From positions 37,504 to 101,503 of the forward strand of contig NZ_JAKKCM010000015.1 in NCBI RefSeq assembly GCF_021728395.1: a stretch of 64,000 nt of DNA. Direction: 5' to 3'. The stretch comes from Vibrio sp. J1-1 (GTDB lineage Bacteria > Pseudomonadota > Gammaproteobacteria > Enterobacterales > Vibrionaceae). Below, in pieces: positions 30,674-40,631 of this stretch; position 1 is the stretch's first letter; each line of letters begins with the position of its first letter. The notes beneath the pieces were generated by a model. That model had not been told where the DNA came from and ran no database searches. It saw only the letters and a program-made list of their open reading frames with translations. The translations under genes were made by a program, and so were the position numbers.

Positions 30674-31312
30674 ATGTTAGCGAGATTACTAATTTCGGTT
30701 GTTGCGGTTTTTGCCGCTTTTAATTTGAATGCGGCACAAGTTGATAAAACGCAGCCTTATCAAATGATGAAGCAGGTGTCAGAAGTCACGTTCGATCGCT
30801 TAAAAGCGGAGCAGCCAAAAATCAAACAAGATCCCAACCATCTTAAAGTGGTTGTGGAAGAAGAGTTGATGCCTTACGTCAACTACCGCTACGCCGCGTT
30901 AAAATTGTTAGGCTCAAACCTGAAAGGGGCAAAACGTGAAGATGTGCTTGAGTTTATTGATGCTTTTCATGGTTATTTGATAGCGTCTTATGCTCAGGTT
31001 CTGACTCAGTACAGCGATCAGAAAATTGAGTTTGGCCCAGAGCCAAAACTTGATCAATCTGATCGAATTACCAACGTTAAAGTCGATATCATTGACGCGC
31101 CACGCCCTAACATCAAGTTAGAGTTTAAACTGCGCAAAGATAATAAAACAGGTGAATGGGAAGCGTTCGATATGATTGCTGAAGGCATAAGCCTACTATC
31201 AAGCAAACAGTCGGAGTGGAACTCGAAAATTCGCCAAGATGGTATTTTGTCGGTATCGAAAGATCTTGAGAAGTTGGCAGCGGAACCGATTCGTTTTGAG
31301 GCGAAAAAGTAA
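30674..31312 (+). CDS. mlaC: Periplasmic phospholipid shuttle MlaC
   Basis: MlaC carries phospholipid across the periplasm between the MlaA-porin complex and MlaFEDB. The 212-residue protein starts with a signal peptide (cut probably after NAA, about residue 21) and has the Ttg2D/MlaC core with MPYVNYRYAALKLLG and FIDAFHGYLIASYAQVL. Its stop overlaps the mlaB start in TAATG. Confidence 0.95.
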   Translation: MLARLLISVVAVFAAFNLNAAQVDKTQPYQMMKQVSEVTFDRLKAEQPKIKQDPNHLKVVVEEELMPYVNYRYAALKLLGSNLKGAKREDVLEFIDAFHGYLIASYAQVLTQYSDQKIEFGPEPKLDQSDRITNVKVDIIDAPRPNIKLEFKLRKDNKTGEWEAFDMIAEGISLLSSKQSEWNSKIRQDGILSVSKDLEKLAAEPIRFEAKK

Positions 31313-31632
31313 TGGCGCAGTCTCACGCTCAGTGGAATTTAACCAGTCATAATCTGAAGCTTTCAGGCGCGCTGGACAGAGATTCAGTGCCGTCACTATG
31401 GGCGCACGCTCTGCAGTGGCAGCCTTCTCAAGCTGAATTTGAGTGTTCTCTAGAAGACGTAGTGCGAGTCGACTCTGCAGGAATGGTGATGTTAATTCAC
31501 TTATTAGAGCATGCAAAAAAGCAAAACTGTCATATAATGCTCAGTTTCGTGCCCGCGCAACTGCGCACTCTGTTTCAACTGAGTAACGTTGAATCGTTAG
31601 TGGACAAACACATACAGAATTATCAGGGGTAA
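31312..31632 (+). CDS. mlaB: STAS-domain protein MlaB
   Basis: MlaB is a cytoplasmic STAS protein that binds MlaF and is needed for a stable, active transporter. The 106-residue protein shows the STAS pattern with GALDRDSVPSLW and VVRVDSAGMVMLIHLLE (the conserved Ser lies in DSAG). The ATG overlaps the mlaC stop by one base. Confidence 0.93.
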   Translation: MAQSHAQWNLTSHNLKLSGALDRDSVPSLWAHALQWQPSQAEFECSLEDVVRVDSAGMVMLIHLLEHAKKQNCHIMLSFVPAQLRTLFQLSNVESLVDKHIQNYQG

Positions 31633-31635
31633 ATT

Positions 31636-31890
31636 GTGGACAGCGCAAAAGTACAACAGTTATTAGAAGAAGCACTAAACCTTCAAGAAGTGCATGTAAA
31701 AGGTGAAGGTAGCCACTATGAAGTGGTTGCTGTTGATGCTTGCTTTGATGGAATGAGCCGCGTCAAGAAGCAACAATTAATTTATGCTCCTCTGATGGAA
31801 TACATCCAGCGTAATGACATTCATGCATTATCAATTAAAGCGTTCACACCAGAAGAGTGGGCTCGTGATAAGAAACTAATGTCGCTTTAA
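31636..31890 (+). CDS. ibaG: BolA-family protein IbaG
   Basis: IbaG is a BolA-like protein that binds monothiol glutaredoxin and is tied to iron-sulfur trafficking and acid stress; in Vibrio cholerae it also affects the envelope. The 84-residue protein has the BolA core [28 protein letters not shown], with the conserved His and a C-terminal [13 protein letters not shown]. It starts at GTG 31636, three bases after mlaB. Confidence 0.93.
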   Translation: MDSAKVQQLLEEALNLQEVHVKGEGSHYEVVAVDACFDGMSRVKKQQLIYAPLMEYIQRNDIHALSIKAFTPEEWARDKKLMSL

Positions 31891-33165
<1,275 letters not shown>

Positions 33166-33193
33166 ACTGCACGACAGATGATTTGGATATGAA

Positions 33194-33221
33194 GAGCCGA
33201 AACTCAGGTTTCGGCTTTTTT
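33194..33221 (+). terminator. Terminator after murA
   Basis: AGCCGAAAC-TCAG-GTTTCGGCT followed by TTTTT forms a classical Rho-independent terminator closing the mla-murA run. Confidence 0.92.
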
Positions 33222-33309
33222 ATATCACTCTCTTTGCTTTAGTAAATCTGCATGAAATGAGAGAAATTAATAGCTGTATCTGGCAGAAGCCGGTTTCTGG
33301 AGAACAAGA

Positions 33310-34035
33310 ATGATTGCACTGTTACGTGTATTTGCTATCGCAATTTTCGCTATTGTGATGTTTATTGGTGGTTGTGGTTACTGCCTGCTAAGTCCGAGAA
33401 ATCCTAAGCATGTATTCACCTTTGGTCGTCTGTTTGCCAAGATGTCACGTGTTTTGGGGGTTAAACTTGAACTTCGAATTCCCGAAGACGCATACTCCCG
33501 TGGTCAGCATATTTACATTGCTAACCACCAAAACAACTGGGACATATTTACTGTGTCTGCAGCGGTAACACCAAAAGTCGTTACGGTTGGTAAAAAAAGT
33601 CTCGCGTGGATGCCACTATTCGGCCAACTTTACTGGCTAACGGGTAACATTCTGATTGACCGTGCTAACCGCTCAAAAGCGAAAGGTACGATTGATCAAG
33701 TCGTTAACAGTATCAAAGAAAGTGATGTGTCGGTTTGGATGTTCCCAGAAGGTACGCGTTCTCGTGGTCGTGGTTTACTGCCATTTAAAACGGGTGCCTT
33801 TCATGCCGCGATTGGTGCAGGAGTACCAATTATACCTATAGTTTGTAGTTCAACCGATAAGCTCAAACTGAACCGCTGGAACAACGGTCACGTTATTGTG
33901 GAAATGATGCCACCCGTAAGCACAGAAGGTTATACCAAAGAAGGTATTCGTGAGTTAGCGAATACTTGTCGTGAGCAGATGAAAGAGAAGCTTAAAGAGT
34001 TGGATGAAGAAGTGAAACAGCGTAACGCCGCTTAA
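33310..34035 (+). CDS. plsC: 1-acyl-sn-glycerol-3-phosphate acyltransferase PlsC
   Basis: PlsC acylates lysophosphatidic acid to phosphatidic acid at the inner membrane. The 241-residue protein has one N-terminal membrane segment (about 5-25), the HX4D motif NHQNNWD (about 74-80) and the substrate motif MFPEGTRSRGRG, then GVPIIPIV. It has its own promoter region after the murA terminator. Confidence 0.93.
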   Translation: MIALLRVFAIAIFAIVMFIGGCGYCLLSPRNPKHVFTFGRLFAKMSRVLGVKLELRIPEDAYSRGQHIYIANHQNNWDIFTVSAAVTPKVVTVGKKSLAWMPLFGQLYWLTGNILIDRANRSKAKGTIDQVVNSIKESDVSVWMFPEGTRSRGRGLLPFKTGAFHAAIGAGVPIIPIVCSSTDKLKLNRWNNGHVIVEMMPPVSTEGYTKEGIRELANTCREQMKEKLKELDEEVKQRNAA

Positions 34036-34055
34036 TCTTCCAAATACAAGCATAT

Positions 34056-34085
34056 AAAAATGGGTAGCTCAGGCTACCCATTTTT
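34056..34085. terminator. Bidirectional terminator between plsC and ridA
   Basis: AAAAATGGGTAGC-TCAG-GCTACCCATTTTT is a near-perfect hairpin with A and T runs, serving the convergent plsC and ridA. Confidence 0.93.
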
Positions 34086-34110
34086 AATTCAAATGAACTA
34101 ACGCGTTTTC

Positions 34111-34500
34111 TTATTTACGAACTGCGATAGCTTCGATTTCGATACCAACATCTTTAGGTAGGCGAGCAACTTCAACACAAGAGCGTGCAGGGTAGTTTGC
34201 TACTTGGTGCTCGTCGAAGAATTTGCCGTACACGTCGTTAACGGTGGCGAAGTCGTTCAGGTCTTTAACGAAAACCGTCATTTTCACGATATCCGTCACT
34301 TTAAGGCCAGACGCTTCTACAACTGCTTTTACGTTGTCTAGAGACTGACGCGCTTGTTCTGCGATATCAGCAGATACTTCACCTGTTGCAGGGTTTACTG
34401 GGATTTGGCCAGAAGTAAGAACCATGTTGCCAAGATCTACGCCTTGTACGTAAGGGCCGATTGCTGCTGGTGCTGATTCCGTGTGAAGTACTTTTGTCAT
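34111..34500 (-). CDS. ridA: Enamine/imine deaminase RidA
   Basis: RidA hydrolyses reactive 2-aminoacrylate and related imines made by pyridoxal enzymes. The 129-residue protein has LTSGQIPVNPATGEV and the C-terminal signature ARSCVEVARLPKDVGIEIEAIA, with the substrate-binding Arg in ARSCVEVARL. It follows pyrI after a hairpin, the same neighbour as in E. coli. Confidence 0.96.
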   Translation of the reverse strand: MTKVLHTESAPAAIGPYVQGVDLGNMVLTSGQIPVNPATGEVSADIAEQARQSLDNVKAVVEASGLKVTDIVKMTVFVKDLNDFATVNDVYGKFFDEHQVANYPARSCVEVARLPKDVGIEIEAIAVRK

Positions 34501-34572
34501 TTTATTTGTTCCATCTGTTTTAGCGAATAAAGATTTTCAGTTTGCCTCTAAATCTATGACAGGTAAAGAGCA

Positions 34573-34598
34573 AAATGCCCTGTAAATACAGGGCATTT
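34573..34598 (-). terminator. Hairpin between pyrI and ridA
   Basis: On the minus strand AATGCCCTG-TATTTA-CAGGGCATT is followed by a short TT run. It is probably the end of most pyrBI transcripts, with ridA partly reading through or using its own promoter. Confidence 0.7.
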
Positions 34599-34630
34599 GA
34601 ACTTATTAGAGGTCTGAAATGTTTACTGGA

Positions 34631-35092
34631 TTATCGCTCGGTAACGATCTCTCTTGAGAATACTTTCTCACAGTATTTACACTTCAGGCGAATCTCTTCT
34701 TTCTTCTCAAATACCTTGAAGCTACTCTCTACTGGCTCGTTGTGAGAAATACAGTTTGAGTTCGGACATTCAAAGACGTCGTTGATTCTTTCCGGAAGCT
34801 CTAGCGCGAGCTTTTTCACTACTTCGTAATTTTCGATTTGGTTCACGGTAGCGTGCGGTGCATATAGTGCCAACTTACTCGCCTGCTCTTCGTTAATGAA
34901 GACATTTTCAATTTTCAGCAGATCTTTATGACCTAGTGCTGACGACGGTAAATTAAGGCCGATAGTCACTCGCTGAGACGAGTTGTGCATATCGAACAAC
35001 TTCAGCACTTTGATGCCGATTTGTGCCGGGATGTGATCGATGACAGTACCGTTTTTGATTGCTTCTACCTGCAATTGAGTTTCTTTAGCCAT
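34631..35092 (-). CDS. pyrI: Aspartate carbamoyltransferase regulatory chain PyrI
   Basis: PyrI binds CTP and ATP and confers allosteric control on PyrB. The 153-residue protein has the nucleotide-binding N-domain ([20 protein letters not shown]) and the C-terminal zinc domain with four cysteines in CPNSNC and CKYC. Its start lies 15 bases after the pyrB stop. Confidence 0.97.
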   Translation of the reverse strand: MAKETQLQVEAIKNGTVIDHIPAQIGIKVLKLFDMHNSSQRVTIGLNLPSSALGHKDLLKIENVFINEEQASKLALYAPHATVNQIENYEVVKKLALELPERINDVFECPNSNCISHNEPVESSFKVFEKKEEIRLKCKYCEKVFSREIVTER

Positions 35093-35107
35093 GTGTATTC
35101 TCCTCGA

Positions 35108-36037
35108 TTACAGTGTTTCGTTAAGAACGAGCGCCAACAAAGCCTGACGGGCGTAGACGCCGTTTTGAGCCTGCTGGAAATAGTAAGCGTGTGGTGTTTG
35201 ATCAACATCCGTCGTGATTTCATCCACACGTGGTAGAGGGTGTAGGACTTTTAGATTTTCACGCGCACCTTCTAGCATTGCCGCTGTCAGAATGTAAGCG
35301 GATTTGATGTGTGCGTATTCTGACTCATCAAAACGCTCTTTCTGCACGCGGGTCATGTAGAGAATATCAAGCTCAGGAATCACGGTTTCCATATCAGTGT
35401 GCAGGCTGTACTCAATACCCGCTTCATCCAGCTCTTCACAGATGTAGTCAGGCATCGCCAATGCTTCTGGAGCAACAAAGAAGAAGCGGATGTTATTGAA
35501 CTTCGCCAGAGCTTGAGTCAGTGAGTGAACGGTGCGACCGTATTTTAAGTCACCAACGAATGCCACATTAAGGTTATCTAAGCGGCCTTGCGTTTCTGCG
35601 ATGGTGTAAAGGTCTAGCAGCGTTTGAGTTGGATGCTGGTTTGCACCGTCACCGGCGTTAATCACCGGTACGCCGTTTGAAAACTCAGAAGCCAGACGTG
35701 CAGCACCTTCCTGAGGGTGACGCATCACGAAAGCGTCTACATACGAAGAGATGACTTGTACAGAATCAGAAAGCGTTTCGCCTTTCTTAGCCAGAGAAGT
35801 GTTTCCATCGTTATCAAAACCAATCACGTCGCCGCCCACGCGTTGAATTGCCGTCTCAAACGACAGGCGAGTTCGTGTTGATGGCTCAAAAAAACAGCTC
35901 GCAACGACTTTATTTTTAATCAGTTCTGGTTGAGGCTCTTTTTTCAGACTGCCTGCGGTTGCGACAATAAGTTCCAGCTCTTCACGTGAAAGCTCTGGAA
36001 TAGAGATGATGTGCTTCTGGTAAAGCGAGTTCGCCAT
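35108..36037 (-). CDS. pyrB: Aspartate carbamoyltransferase catalytic chain PyrB
   Basis: PyrB joins carbamoyl phosphate and aspartate in the first committed step of pyrimidine synthesis. From ATG 36037 it has 309 residues and starts [12 protein letters not shown] as in E. coli; twelve more in-frame codons upstream run towards the attenuator and have no family likeness. The carbamoyl phosphate motif STRTRLSFE and the later motifs HPTQTLLDL and HPLPRVDE are intact. Upstream lie a promoter, leader peptide and attenuator, so UTP level should control it. Confidence 0.97.
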   Translation of the reverse strand: MANSLYQKHIISIPELSREELELIVATAGSLKKEPQPELIKNKVVASCFFEPSTRTRLSFETAIQRVGGDVIGFDNDGNTSLAKKGETLSDSVQVISSYVDAFVMRHPQEGAARLASEFSNGVPVINAGDGANQHPTQTLLDLYTIAETQGRLDNLNVAFVGDLKYGRTVHSLTQALAKFNNIRFFFVAPEALAMPDYICEELDEAGIEYSLHTDMETVIPELDILYMTRVQKERFDESEYAHIKSAYILTAAMLEGARENLKVLHPLPRVDEITTDVDQTPHAYYFQQAQNGVYARQALLALVLNETL

Positions 36038-36099
36038 GATCTTCTTCCCTATAACAGTGATGACTATCTCCAAAATAAACCTTGAGGAATTTTGGACAT

Positions 36100-36126
36100 A
36101 AAAAAACCTCCCAAATAGGGAGGTTT
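36100..36126 (-). terminator. pyrBI attenuator terminator
   Basis: On the minus strand AAACCTCCC-TATTT-GGGAGGTTT is followed directly by further T bases (run of seven). It lies between the leader peptide and pyrB, and the leader stop codon falls at its upstream edge, so a ribosome close behind polymerase would block the hairpin, as in the E. coli pyrBI attenuator. Confidence 0.88.
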
Positions 36127-36220
36127 AAAAATCGATAGAATTAACGAAAATAACACCACGTAAGCGTAGTCGCTTAGTTTGAGCAAATCGCGTTGTTACG
36201 GCAGCAATCGGCGTGGTCAT
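36125..36220 (-). CDS. pyrL: pyrBI operon leader peptide (31 residues)
   Basis: ATG at 36220 follows GAGGA at a good distance and opens a 31-codon frame beginning MTTPIAAVTTRF that ends in TAA at the foot of the attenuator hairpin. The DNA just before the stop is T-rich (GTTATTTTCG, GATTTTTAA), which gives the UTP-sensitive pause sites the mechanism needs. E. coli PyrL has 44 residues and an unrelated sequence; only the arrangement is conserved. Confidence 0.82.
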   Translation of the reverse strand: MTTPIAAVTTRFAQTKRLRLRGVIFVNSIDF

Positions 36221-36235
36221 TTCTTAATCCTCAGA

Positions 36236-36276
36236 CAAATTGCCGTGCATTATACGCTGAACTTTCACTAGTGCAA
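36236..36276 (-). promoter_or_regulatory. pyrBI promoter with conserved reiterative start site
   Basis: On the minus strand TTGCAC (36276-36271), a 16-base spacer and TATAAT (36254-36249) form a good sigma-70 promoter. Seven bases after the -10 box comes AATTTG (36241-36236). E. coli pyrBI also has AATTTG starting seven bases after TATAAT, where high UTP causes repeated U addition and release of the transcript. The same control probably acts here. Confidence 0.82.
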
Positions 36277-36310
36277 GCGATTACATTAGGGTTTTTGTTA
36301 CTAAAAACCG

Positions 36311-37315
36311 TTAACTTCCCAACGTTGCCACCATCACTGCTTTGATCGTGTGCATGCGGTTTTCTGCTTCATCGAAGACGATAGAATATTCAGACTCAAA
36401 TACGTCTTCAGTCACTTCCAAACCTTTCATGCCGTATTTCTCAGCCACTTCTTTGCCGACGGTGGTTTCATCATTGTGGAAAGCGGGTAGACAGTGCATA
36501 AACTTCACATGTGGATTATTGGTTTTCTTAATCACATCCATATTGATTTGGTAAGGCTTCATCAGGGCAACACGTTCGTCCCAAGCTTCCGCAGATTCAC
36601 CCATTGATACCCAAACATCGGTATACAAGAAGTCACAACCCTTAACACCTTCTTCAACGCTTTCCGTCAAAGTGATCTTGGCACCAGTTTGTTGCGCGAT
36701 TTCCTGACAAGTCTGAACTAAACCTTCTTCAGGCCAGAACGCTTTTGGTGCGATCAGGCGAATATCCATGCCCATTTTAGCAGCGCCCACCATCAGTGAG
36801 TTACCCATATTATTACGAGCGTCACCCAAGTAGGCAAAGGTCATTTCATGCAGCTGTTTGCCTCTTCCATGCTCCTGCATTGTGAGAAAATCAGCAAGGA
36901 TTTGAGTTGGGTGGAACTCATCAGTCAGACCATTCCAAACGGGAACCCCTGCGTAAGCGCCTAGATCTTCCACGATTGCCTGACCAAAACCACGGTATTC
37001 GATACCATCATACATACGCCCTAATACTCGCGCGGTATCTTTCATCGACTCTTTGTGGCCGATTTGTGAGCCTGAAGGGCCAATATATGAGACCTGAGCG
37101 CCCTGATCAAAAGCTGCAACTTCGAACGCACATCGGGTTCGAGTAGAAGATTTCTCAAAGATGAGTGCAATGTTTTTACCTTGGAGTGTCTTCTGCTCTG
37201 TTCCTGCATATTTTGCTTTTTTTAGCTCTGCAGACAGTTCGAGCAAGAACTGGATTTCTTTGGTTGAGAAATCTAATAGCTTCAAAAAGTTGCGATTTCG
37301 TAAATTGAAAGCCAT
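36311..37315 (-). CDS. argF: Ornithine carbamoyltransferase ArgF/ArgI
   Basis: The enzyme makes citrulline from ornithine and carbamoyl phosphate, or runs backwards in the arginine deiminase pathway. The 334-residue protein has the carbamoyl phosphate motif [21 protein letters not shown] and the ornithine motif FMHCLPAFH. It lies downstream of arcA on the same strand, but a terminator and a separate upstream region suggest its own promoter. Whether it is biosynthetic or catabolic cannot be told from sequence alone. Confidence 0.96.
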   Translation of the reverse strand: MAFNLRNRNFLKLLDFSTKEIQFLLELSAELKKAKYAGTEQKTLQGKNIALIFEKSSTRTRCAFEVAAFDQGAQVSYIGPSGSQIGHKESMKDTARVLGRMYDGIEYRGFGQAIVEDLGAYAGVPVWNGLTDEFHPTQILADFLTMQEHGRGKQLHEMTFAYLGDARNNMGNSLMVGAAKMGMDIRLIAPKAFWPEEGLVQTCQEIAQQTGAKITLTESVEEGVKGCDFLYTDVWVSMGESAEAWDERVALMKPYQINMDVIKKTNNPHVKFMHCLPAFHNDETTVGKEVAEKYGMKGLEVTEDVFESEYSIVFDEAENRMHTIKAVMVATLGS

Positions 37316-37380
37316 AGCTCGTCCCTTTGTACGTGTGATTGATTTTGAATCACTGCATTAAAACATATAAATGCTTTTAT

Positions 37381-37398
37381 TGTGAATGATTATTTTAA
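37381..37398 (-). promoter_or_regulatory. Possible ARG box (ArgR site) upstream of argF
   Basis: TGTGAATGATTATTTTAA matches the left half of the ArgR consensus (TGAAT, four bases, ATTCA) well and the right half in part. ArgR sites usually come in pairs 21 bases apart; I see no clear partner, so this is weak. Confidence 0.3.
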
Positions 37399-37405
37399 TT
37401 AAAAA

Positions 37406-37437
37406 CTAAAAAAGGTTGATGCATTCACATCAACCTT
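37406..37437 (-). terminator. Terminator after arcA
   Basis: On the minus strand AAGGTTGATG-TGAATG-CATCAACCTT is followed by TTTT. It lies between arcA and argF, so the two are not simply one operon. Confidence 0.88.
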
Positions 37438-37465
37438 AGTTTTTATTCACTGGTTCGGAAAGAGA

Positions 37466-38689
37466 TTAGATATCGTCTCGCTCAATCGGACAGCTCATAC
37501 AGCGAGCACCACCGCGGCCACGACCTAACTCGTTACCCGGTACAGTCAGTACTTGAATGCCAGCTTTATCGTACTTCTCATTGGTGTAGACGTTACGTTC
37601 GTAACCAATTACCACACCTGGTTTCACGGTTAGTACGTTGTTTGCATCATTCCACTGTTCACGCTCTGCTTCATAGCTGTCACCACCTGTTGTGATGATT
37701 TTCAGCTGATCCAAGCCAAGTGCAGATTCAATCGCATGCAGGTAGTTGTGCGATGCTTCAACATTCATTTCACCGTCAGTGCCTTTCGGAGTCAGGCGCC
37801 ATGTATCCAGATCTTTGCGCATGATCTCTGGGTAAACGGAGAAGGTATCTACGTCCATGTGCGTCATTACGGTATCCAGGTGCATACATGAACGGTGCTT
37901 AGGAAGATCGATAGCAATAACTTCTGTCGCCTGACCCGCTTTAAATAGGTTTGCTGCCAGATTCTCTACCCCTTGCGCTGTGGTACGTTCAGACATACCT
38001 ACTAGTACTGCGCCTTTACCTATAACTAGAACGTCACCGCCTTCAACGTTGGCGTTATCGTAGTGTAGGTCTTCATCGCCAAAGTATTTAATGAAATCTT
38101 GACCAGCAAAGATTGGGTGCCAGCGATAAATTGCACGTAAATGGTTTGTTTCGCGTTGACGCGCAGGCATCATCATTGGGTTTAGAGAAACACCGCCGTA
38201 TACCCAACACGATGTATCGCGGGTAAATAGGTGGTTTGGCAGTGGTTCAATAACGAAGTCTAGAGGGCGTCTCATCTTCGGTAGCATAGAAGATGATTTG
38301 ATAGGCAGTTCAGAGTAGGCCAATCCACCTAGTAATACTGAAGCAAGGTGTTCATTGTCCATTTCTGCAAAGTAGACACGTAGATCTCGGGCAAAGGTCG
38401 GGCCGTAGCGGAAATCAGAGATCTGAGTATCCAATAGCCACTTTTTCGCTTCTGGAACCGCGAGGGTTTCAACTAGTAAATCGTGAAGTAGAAGGACTTC
38501 TACATCTTGGTCGCGTAAAGTACGAGCGAAAGCATCGTGCTCTTCGCCTGCCGCTTCTACCGCAAGAACATCATCAAACAATAACTCATGACAGTTAGAT
38601 GGCGTTAAGTGGGTTAGGGCGCGCTCAGGGCGATTTAATAGAACTCGTCTTAATTGACCAACTTCTGATCCAACGTACAGCTTACTCAT
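37466..38689 (-). CDS. arcA: Arginine deiminase ArcA
   Basis: ArcA splits arginine into citrulline and ammonia, the first step of the arginine deiminase pathway that yields ATP and raises pH. The 407-residue protein has the guanidino-modifying fold, with [25 protein letters not shown] and the catalytic Cys in [10 protein letters not shown] at the C-terminus. argF is next downstream, but no carbamate kinase (arcC) or arginine/ornithine antiporter gene is in the window. Confidence 0.96.
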   Translation of the reverse strand: MSKLYVGSEVGQLRRVLLNRPERALTHLTPSNCHELLFDDVLAVEAAGEEHDAFARTLRDQDVEVLLLHDLLVETLAVPEAKKWLLDTQISDFRYGPTFARDLRVYFAEMDNEHLASVLLGGLAYSELPIKSSSMLPKMRRPLDFVIEPLPNHLFTRDTSCWVYGGVSLNPMMMPARQRETNHLRAIYRWHPIFAGQDFIKYFGDEDLHYDNANVEGGDVLVIGKGAVLVGMSERTTAQGVENLAANLFKAGQATEVIAIDLPKHRSCMHLDTVMTHMDVDTFSVYPEIMRKDLDTWRLTPKGTDGEMNVEASHNYLHAIESALGLDQLKIITTGGDSYEAEREQWNDANNVLTVKPGVVIGYERNVYTNEKYDKAGIQVLTVPGNELGRGRGGARCMSCPIERDDI

Positions 38690-38911
38690 TTTGTATCCTT
38701 ACAGATTTACCAGCCGCTATTTATGACAACCTTATGGACAAGATGCAAGTTGGTTAACTTTGATAATATTTTGTTAAATGTTTTAATTTTAAATTAAAGT
38801 TCCACTGGTATCGGTATTGTAAATTAAAACTGGTTTTTTCTATTGTTTTTATACTTTTGGGTAAAGTGCGTTTTTATTCTTTTGGTCCGACTAGAGTATA
38901 TTACATGCTTA

Positions 38912-38948
38912 GTGCATAAAAGGTGCATATGTATTCTAAATTATGCAC
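38912..38948. repeat. Inverted repeat GTGCATAA...TTATGCAC upstream of arcA
   Basis: Two perfect 8-base arms (38912-38919 and 38941-38948) are 21 bases apart. A third GTGCAT lies between them at 38923. It is a possible regulator binding site; no T-run is present. Confidence 0.4.
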
Positions 38949-39099
38949 TTTTGGGTTCTCTTTATTCGCTGAGTTGAGAATTTAAGGCGTTTCTGTATTC
39001 AATATAGGACCATAAACACGCATTGAAAGCAGGTTTGCACCCTAATTATGCCAATTAGGATCTTCTGAATATTACAAAACTGCATTTCTTGTTAACTTT

Positions 39100-39127
39100 T
39101 TGTGAGCTTGTGAGTGGGGTTTAATAT
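39100..39127 (+). promoter_or_regulatory. Possible rraB promoter
   Basis: TTGTGA (39100-39105), a 16-base spacer and TAATAT (39122-39127) lie about 120 bases before the rraB ATG. The match is moderate. Confidence 0.3.
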
Positions 39128-39247
39128 TTATCAAGGAATAATTGACAACAATTACTGTGGTTTGGTGTTTGTTAGTGGCTTTTCGTCGCAATCCGTGCCA
39201 TATTTCACCGGATCGTTTCCACCAAGTAACTAATCTGGAGCCAAAAC

Positions 39248-39664
39248 ATGTCTCACGAAGATGAATATCTGTCAGTAGAAGAATTAATCGAGATTCAAAA
39301 GGAAGATACTCGCGATATCATTGCAGCATTGCTAGAAGATGGCAGCGATCCAGATTCGCTATACGAAATTGAGCACCACCTATTTGCAGAAGATTTCACT
39401 ACGCTAGAAAAAGCGGTAGTTGAAGCATTTAAGATGGGCTTTGAAGTACTTGAAGCTGAAGAGACAGAAGACGAAGACGGCAAAAAACTACTTTGCTGTG
39501 ATGCGACGATGGAATCTGCACTTGATGCAGAAGCAATTGATGCTCAAGTTGAGAAGCTAGTTCACCTTGCTGAAAAGTACGACATTATTTATGACGGTTG
39601 GGGTACCTATTACGAGGGCGAGGACGCTCTATACTCTGACGAAGATGATGAAGACGAAGAATAG
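39248..39664 (+). CDS. rraB: Ribonuclease E inhibitor RraB
   Basis: RraB binds the C-terminal half of RNase E and alters which transcripts it degrades. The 138-residue protein is strongly acidic, with an Asp/Glu tail of about 14 residues at the C-terminus, and has [18 protein letters not shown] and [10 protein letters not shown], typical of the family. It sits near the argF/valS cluster as in E. coli, where it is called yjgD. Confidence 0.95.
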   Translation: MSHEDEYLSVEELIEIQKEDTRDIIAALLEDGSDPDSLYEIEHHLFAEDFTTLEKAVVEAFKMGFEVLEAEETEDEDGKKLLCCDATMESALDAEAIDAQVEKLVHLAEKYDIIYDGWGTYYEGEDALYSDEDDEDEE

Positions 39665-39678
39665 TCTCTCCTTGATTG

Positions 39679-39709
39679 AAAAAACCAGCGTATTTCGCTG
39701 GTTTTTTTA
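39679..39709 (+). terminator. Terminator after rraB
   Basis: AACCAGCG-TATTT-CGCTGGTT with seven T bases after it forms a strong Rho-independent terminator. Confidence 0.92.
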
Positions 39710-39810
39710 TGTCTAACAATTGATAACTGTAAGGTATGAAACTAATTCACATTGAGCTTGTGTGGTTTTTTTACCATAATGCGTAAAAATTGATCTAGCT
39801 CAAGGTGTTT

Positions 39811-40611
39811 ATGCAACTGTCACTCGCCGGTTTATGGCAAGTCTCTCCACTTACGGACCTATCTATCCCTCAGGATGACATCACTTTTCCTGCTCCATTA
39901 AGCCAGGTACTTCCCGACGAGTTGTCTGAAGAAGCAATCTGTCAGCAAGAATGGCACTTAATGCATGATATTGAAGTGGATGAGTCGATGCTTACATTCC
40001 CCGCTGTCGATATGGTACTTGGTGGTGTCGACTACCATGCTGAAGTGCGCTTAAACGGAGTCGCACTGTTTGACTGTGATGGTACCCAGGGCGTGTATAA
40101 GAAAGACATTCGCCCATTCATGCAGATGGGGCGTAATCGCTTTGAAATATTATTCTTAGAAGAAGAAGAAGATCTACTTTTAGAAGAAGATCAGCCTGAA
40201 ATGTGTTCTCTTGCTGAGCATGAATACAAGAAAAGCGATAACCGAATCGGTGTATGGCAAGAGCCGTACCTGCAGTTTATTCGCAATGTTCGACTAGAGC
40301 GTGTGGCGACAGAACAGATCTGGCACCATGGTGGTGGTTGTGAGTTTAGGGTTGATCTTTATTATCAGACGTTCGCGCCAGGGCTGGTTTCTGCATCGGT
40401 TAAATTCAACGGCATGACTTACCATATTCCAATTGATGTGCGTGCTGAGCAAGCCAGTGCGCTGTTTCAGATTGAAGCACCTAAGTATGCGGATCTCAAC
40501 AACCCTGATCCAAGCGATCTCTATGAGTTATCAGTAGAGTTAGACGGGCAACGCCAAGATTTTTCAGTGGCATTAAGTCAGGAGCTTTGTGTTACCCACC
40601 TAGTGCTTTAA
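39811..40611 (+). CDS. Stand-alone GH2-type sugar-binding (jellyroll) domain protein, function unknown
   Basis: The 266-residue protein looks like the N-terminal galactose-binding-like jellyroll of family 2 glycosidases, especially beta-mannosidases: LAGLWQVSP at the start, VDMVLGGVDYHAEVRLNGVALFDCDG, GVYKKDIRPFM, GRNRFEILF and RIGVWQEPYLQFIRNVRLE. No catalytic TIM-barrel follows, the gene ends in a normal stop, and no signal peptide is present. It has an unusual acidic run (about 114-125). I start at ATG 39811, with AAGG five bases before it, instead of GTG 39805. No glycosidase neighbours it. Fold assignment is by motif only. Confidence 0.65.
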   Translation: MQLSLAGLWQVSPLTDLSIPQDDITFPAPLSQVLPDELSEEAICQQEWHLMHDIEVDESMLTFPAVDMVLGGVDYHAEVRLNGVALFDCDGTQGVYKKDIRPFMQMGRNRFEILFLEEEEDLLLEEDQPEMCSLAEHEYKKSDNRIGVWQEPYLQFIRNVRLERVATEQIWHHGGGCEFRVDLYYQTFAPGLVSASVKFNGMTYHIPIDVRAEQASALFQIEAPKYADLNNPDPSDLYELSVELDGQRQDFSVALSQELCVTHLVL

Positions 40612-40631
40612 AATTTGTCGTGCTTAAATTC

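Larger units (their letters stand above)
38690..39247. other. 558-base divergent region between arcA and rraB
   Basis: This is very AT-rich sequence without a supported open frame. It contains AATTTTAAATT and two copies of AAATTAAA (38790-38830) and a GTGCATAA/TTATGCAC inverted repeat (38912-38948). A fair sigma-70 promoter for rraB is at 39100-39127. The arcA promoter must also lie here, and regulators such as ArgR, FNR or ArcA would be expected, but I cannot assign a site. Confidence 0.45.

Noticed and set aside
37340-37380. Second ARG box upstream of argF
   Set aside because: The candidate TGAATCACTGCATT and the AT-rich stretch after it do not fit the second half-site or the 21-base spacing.
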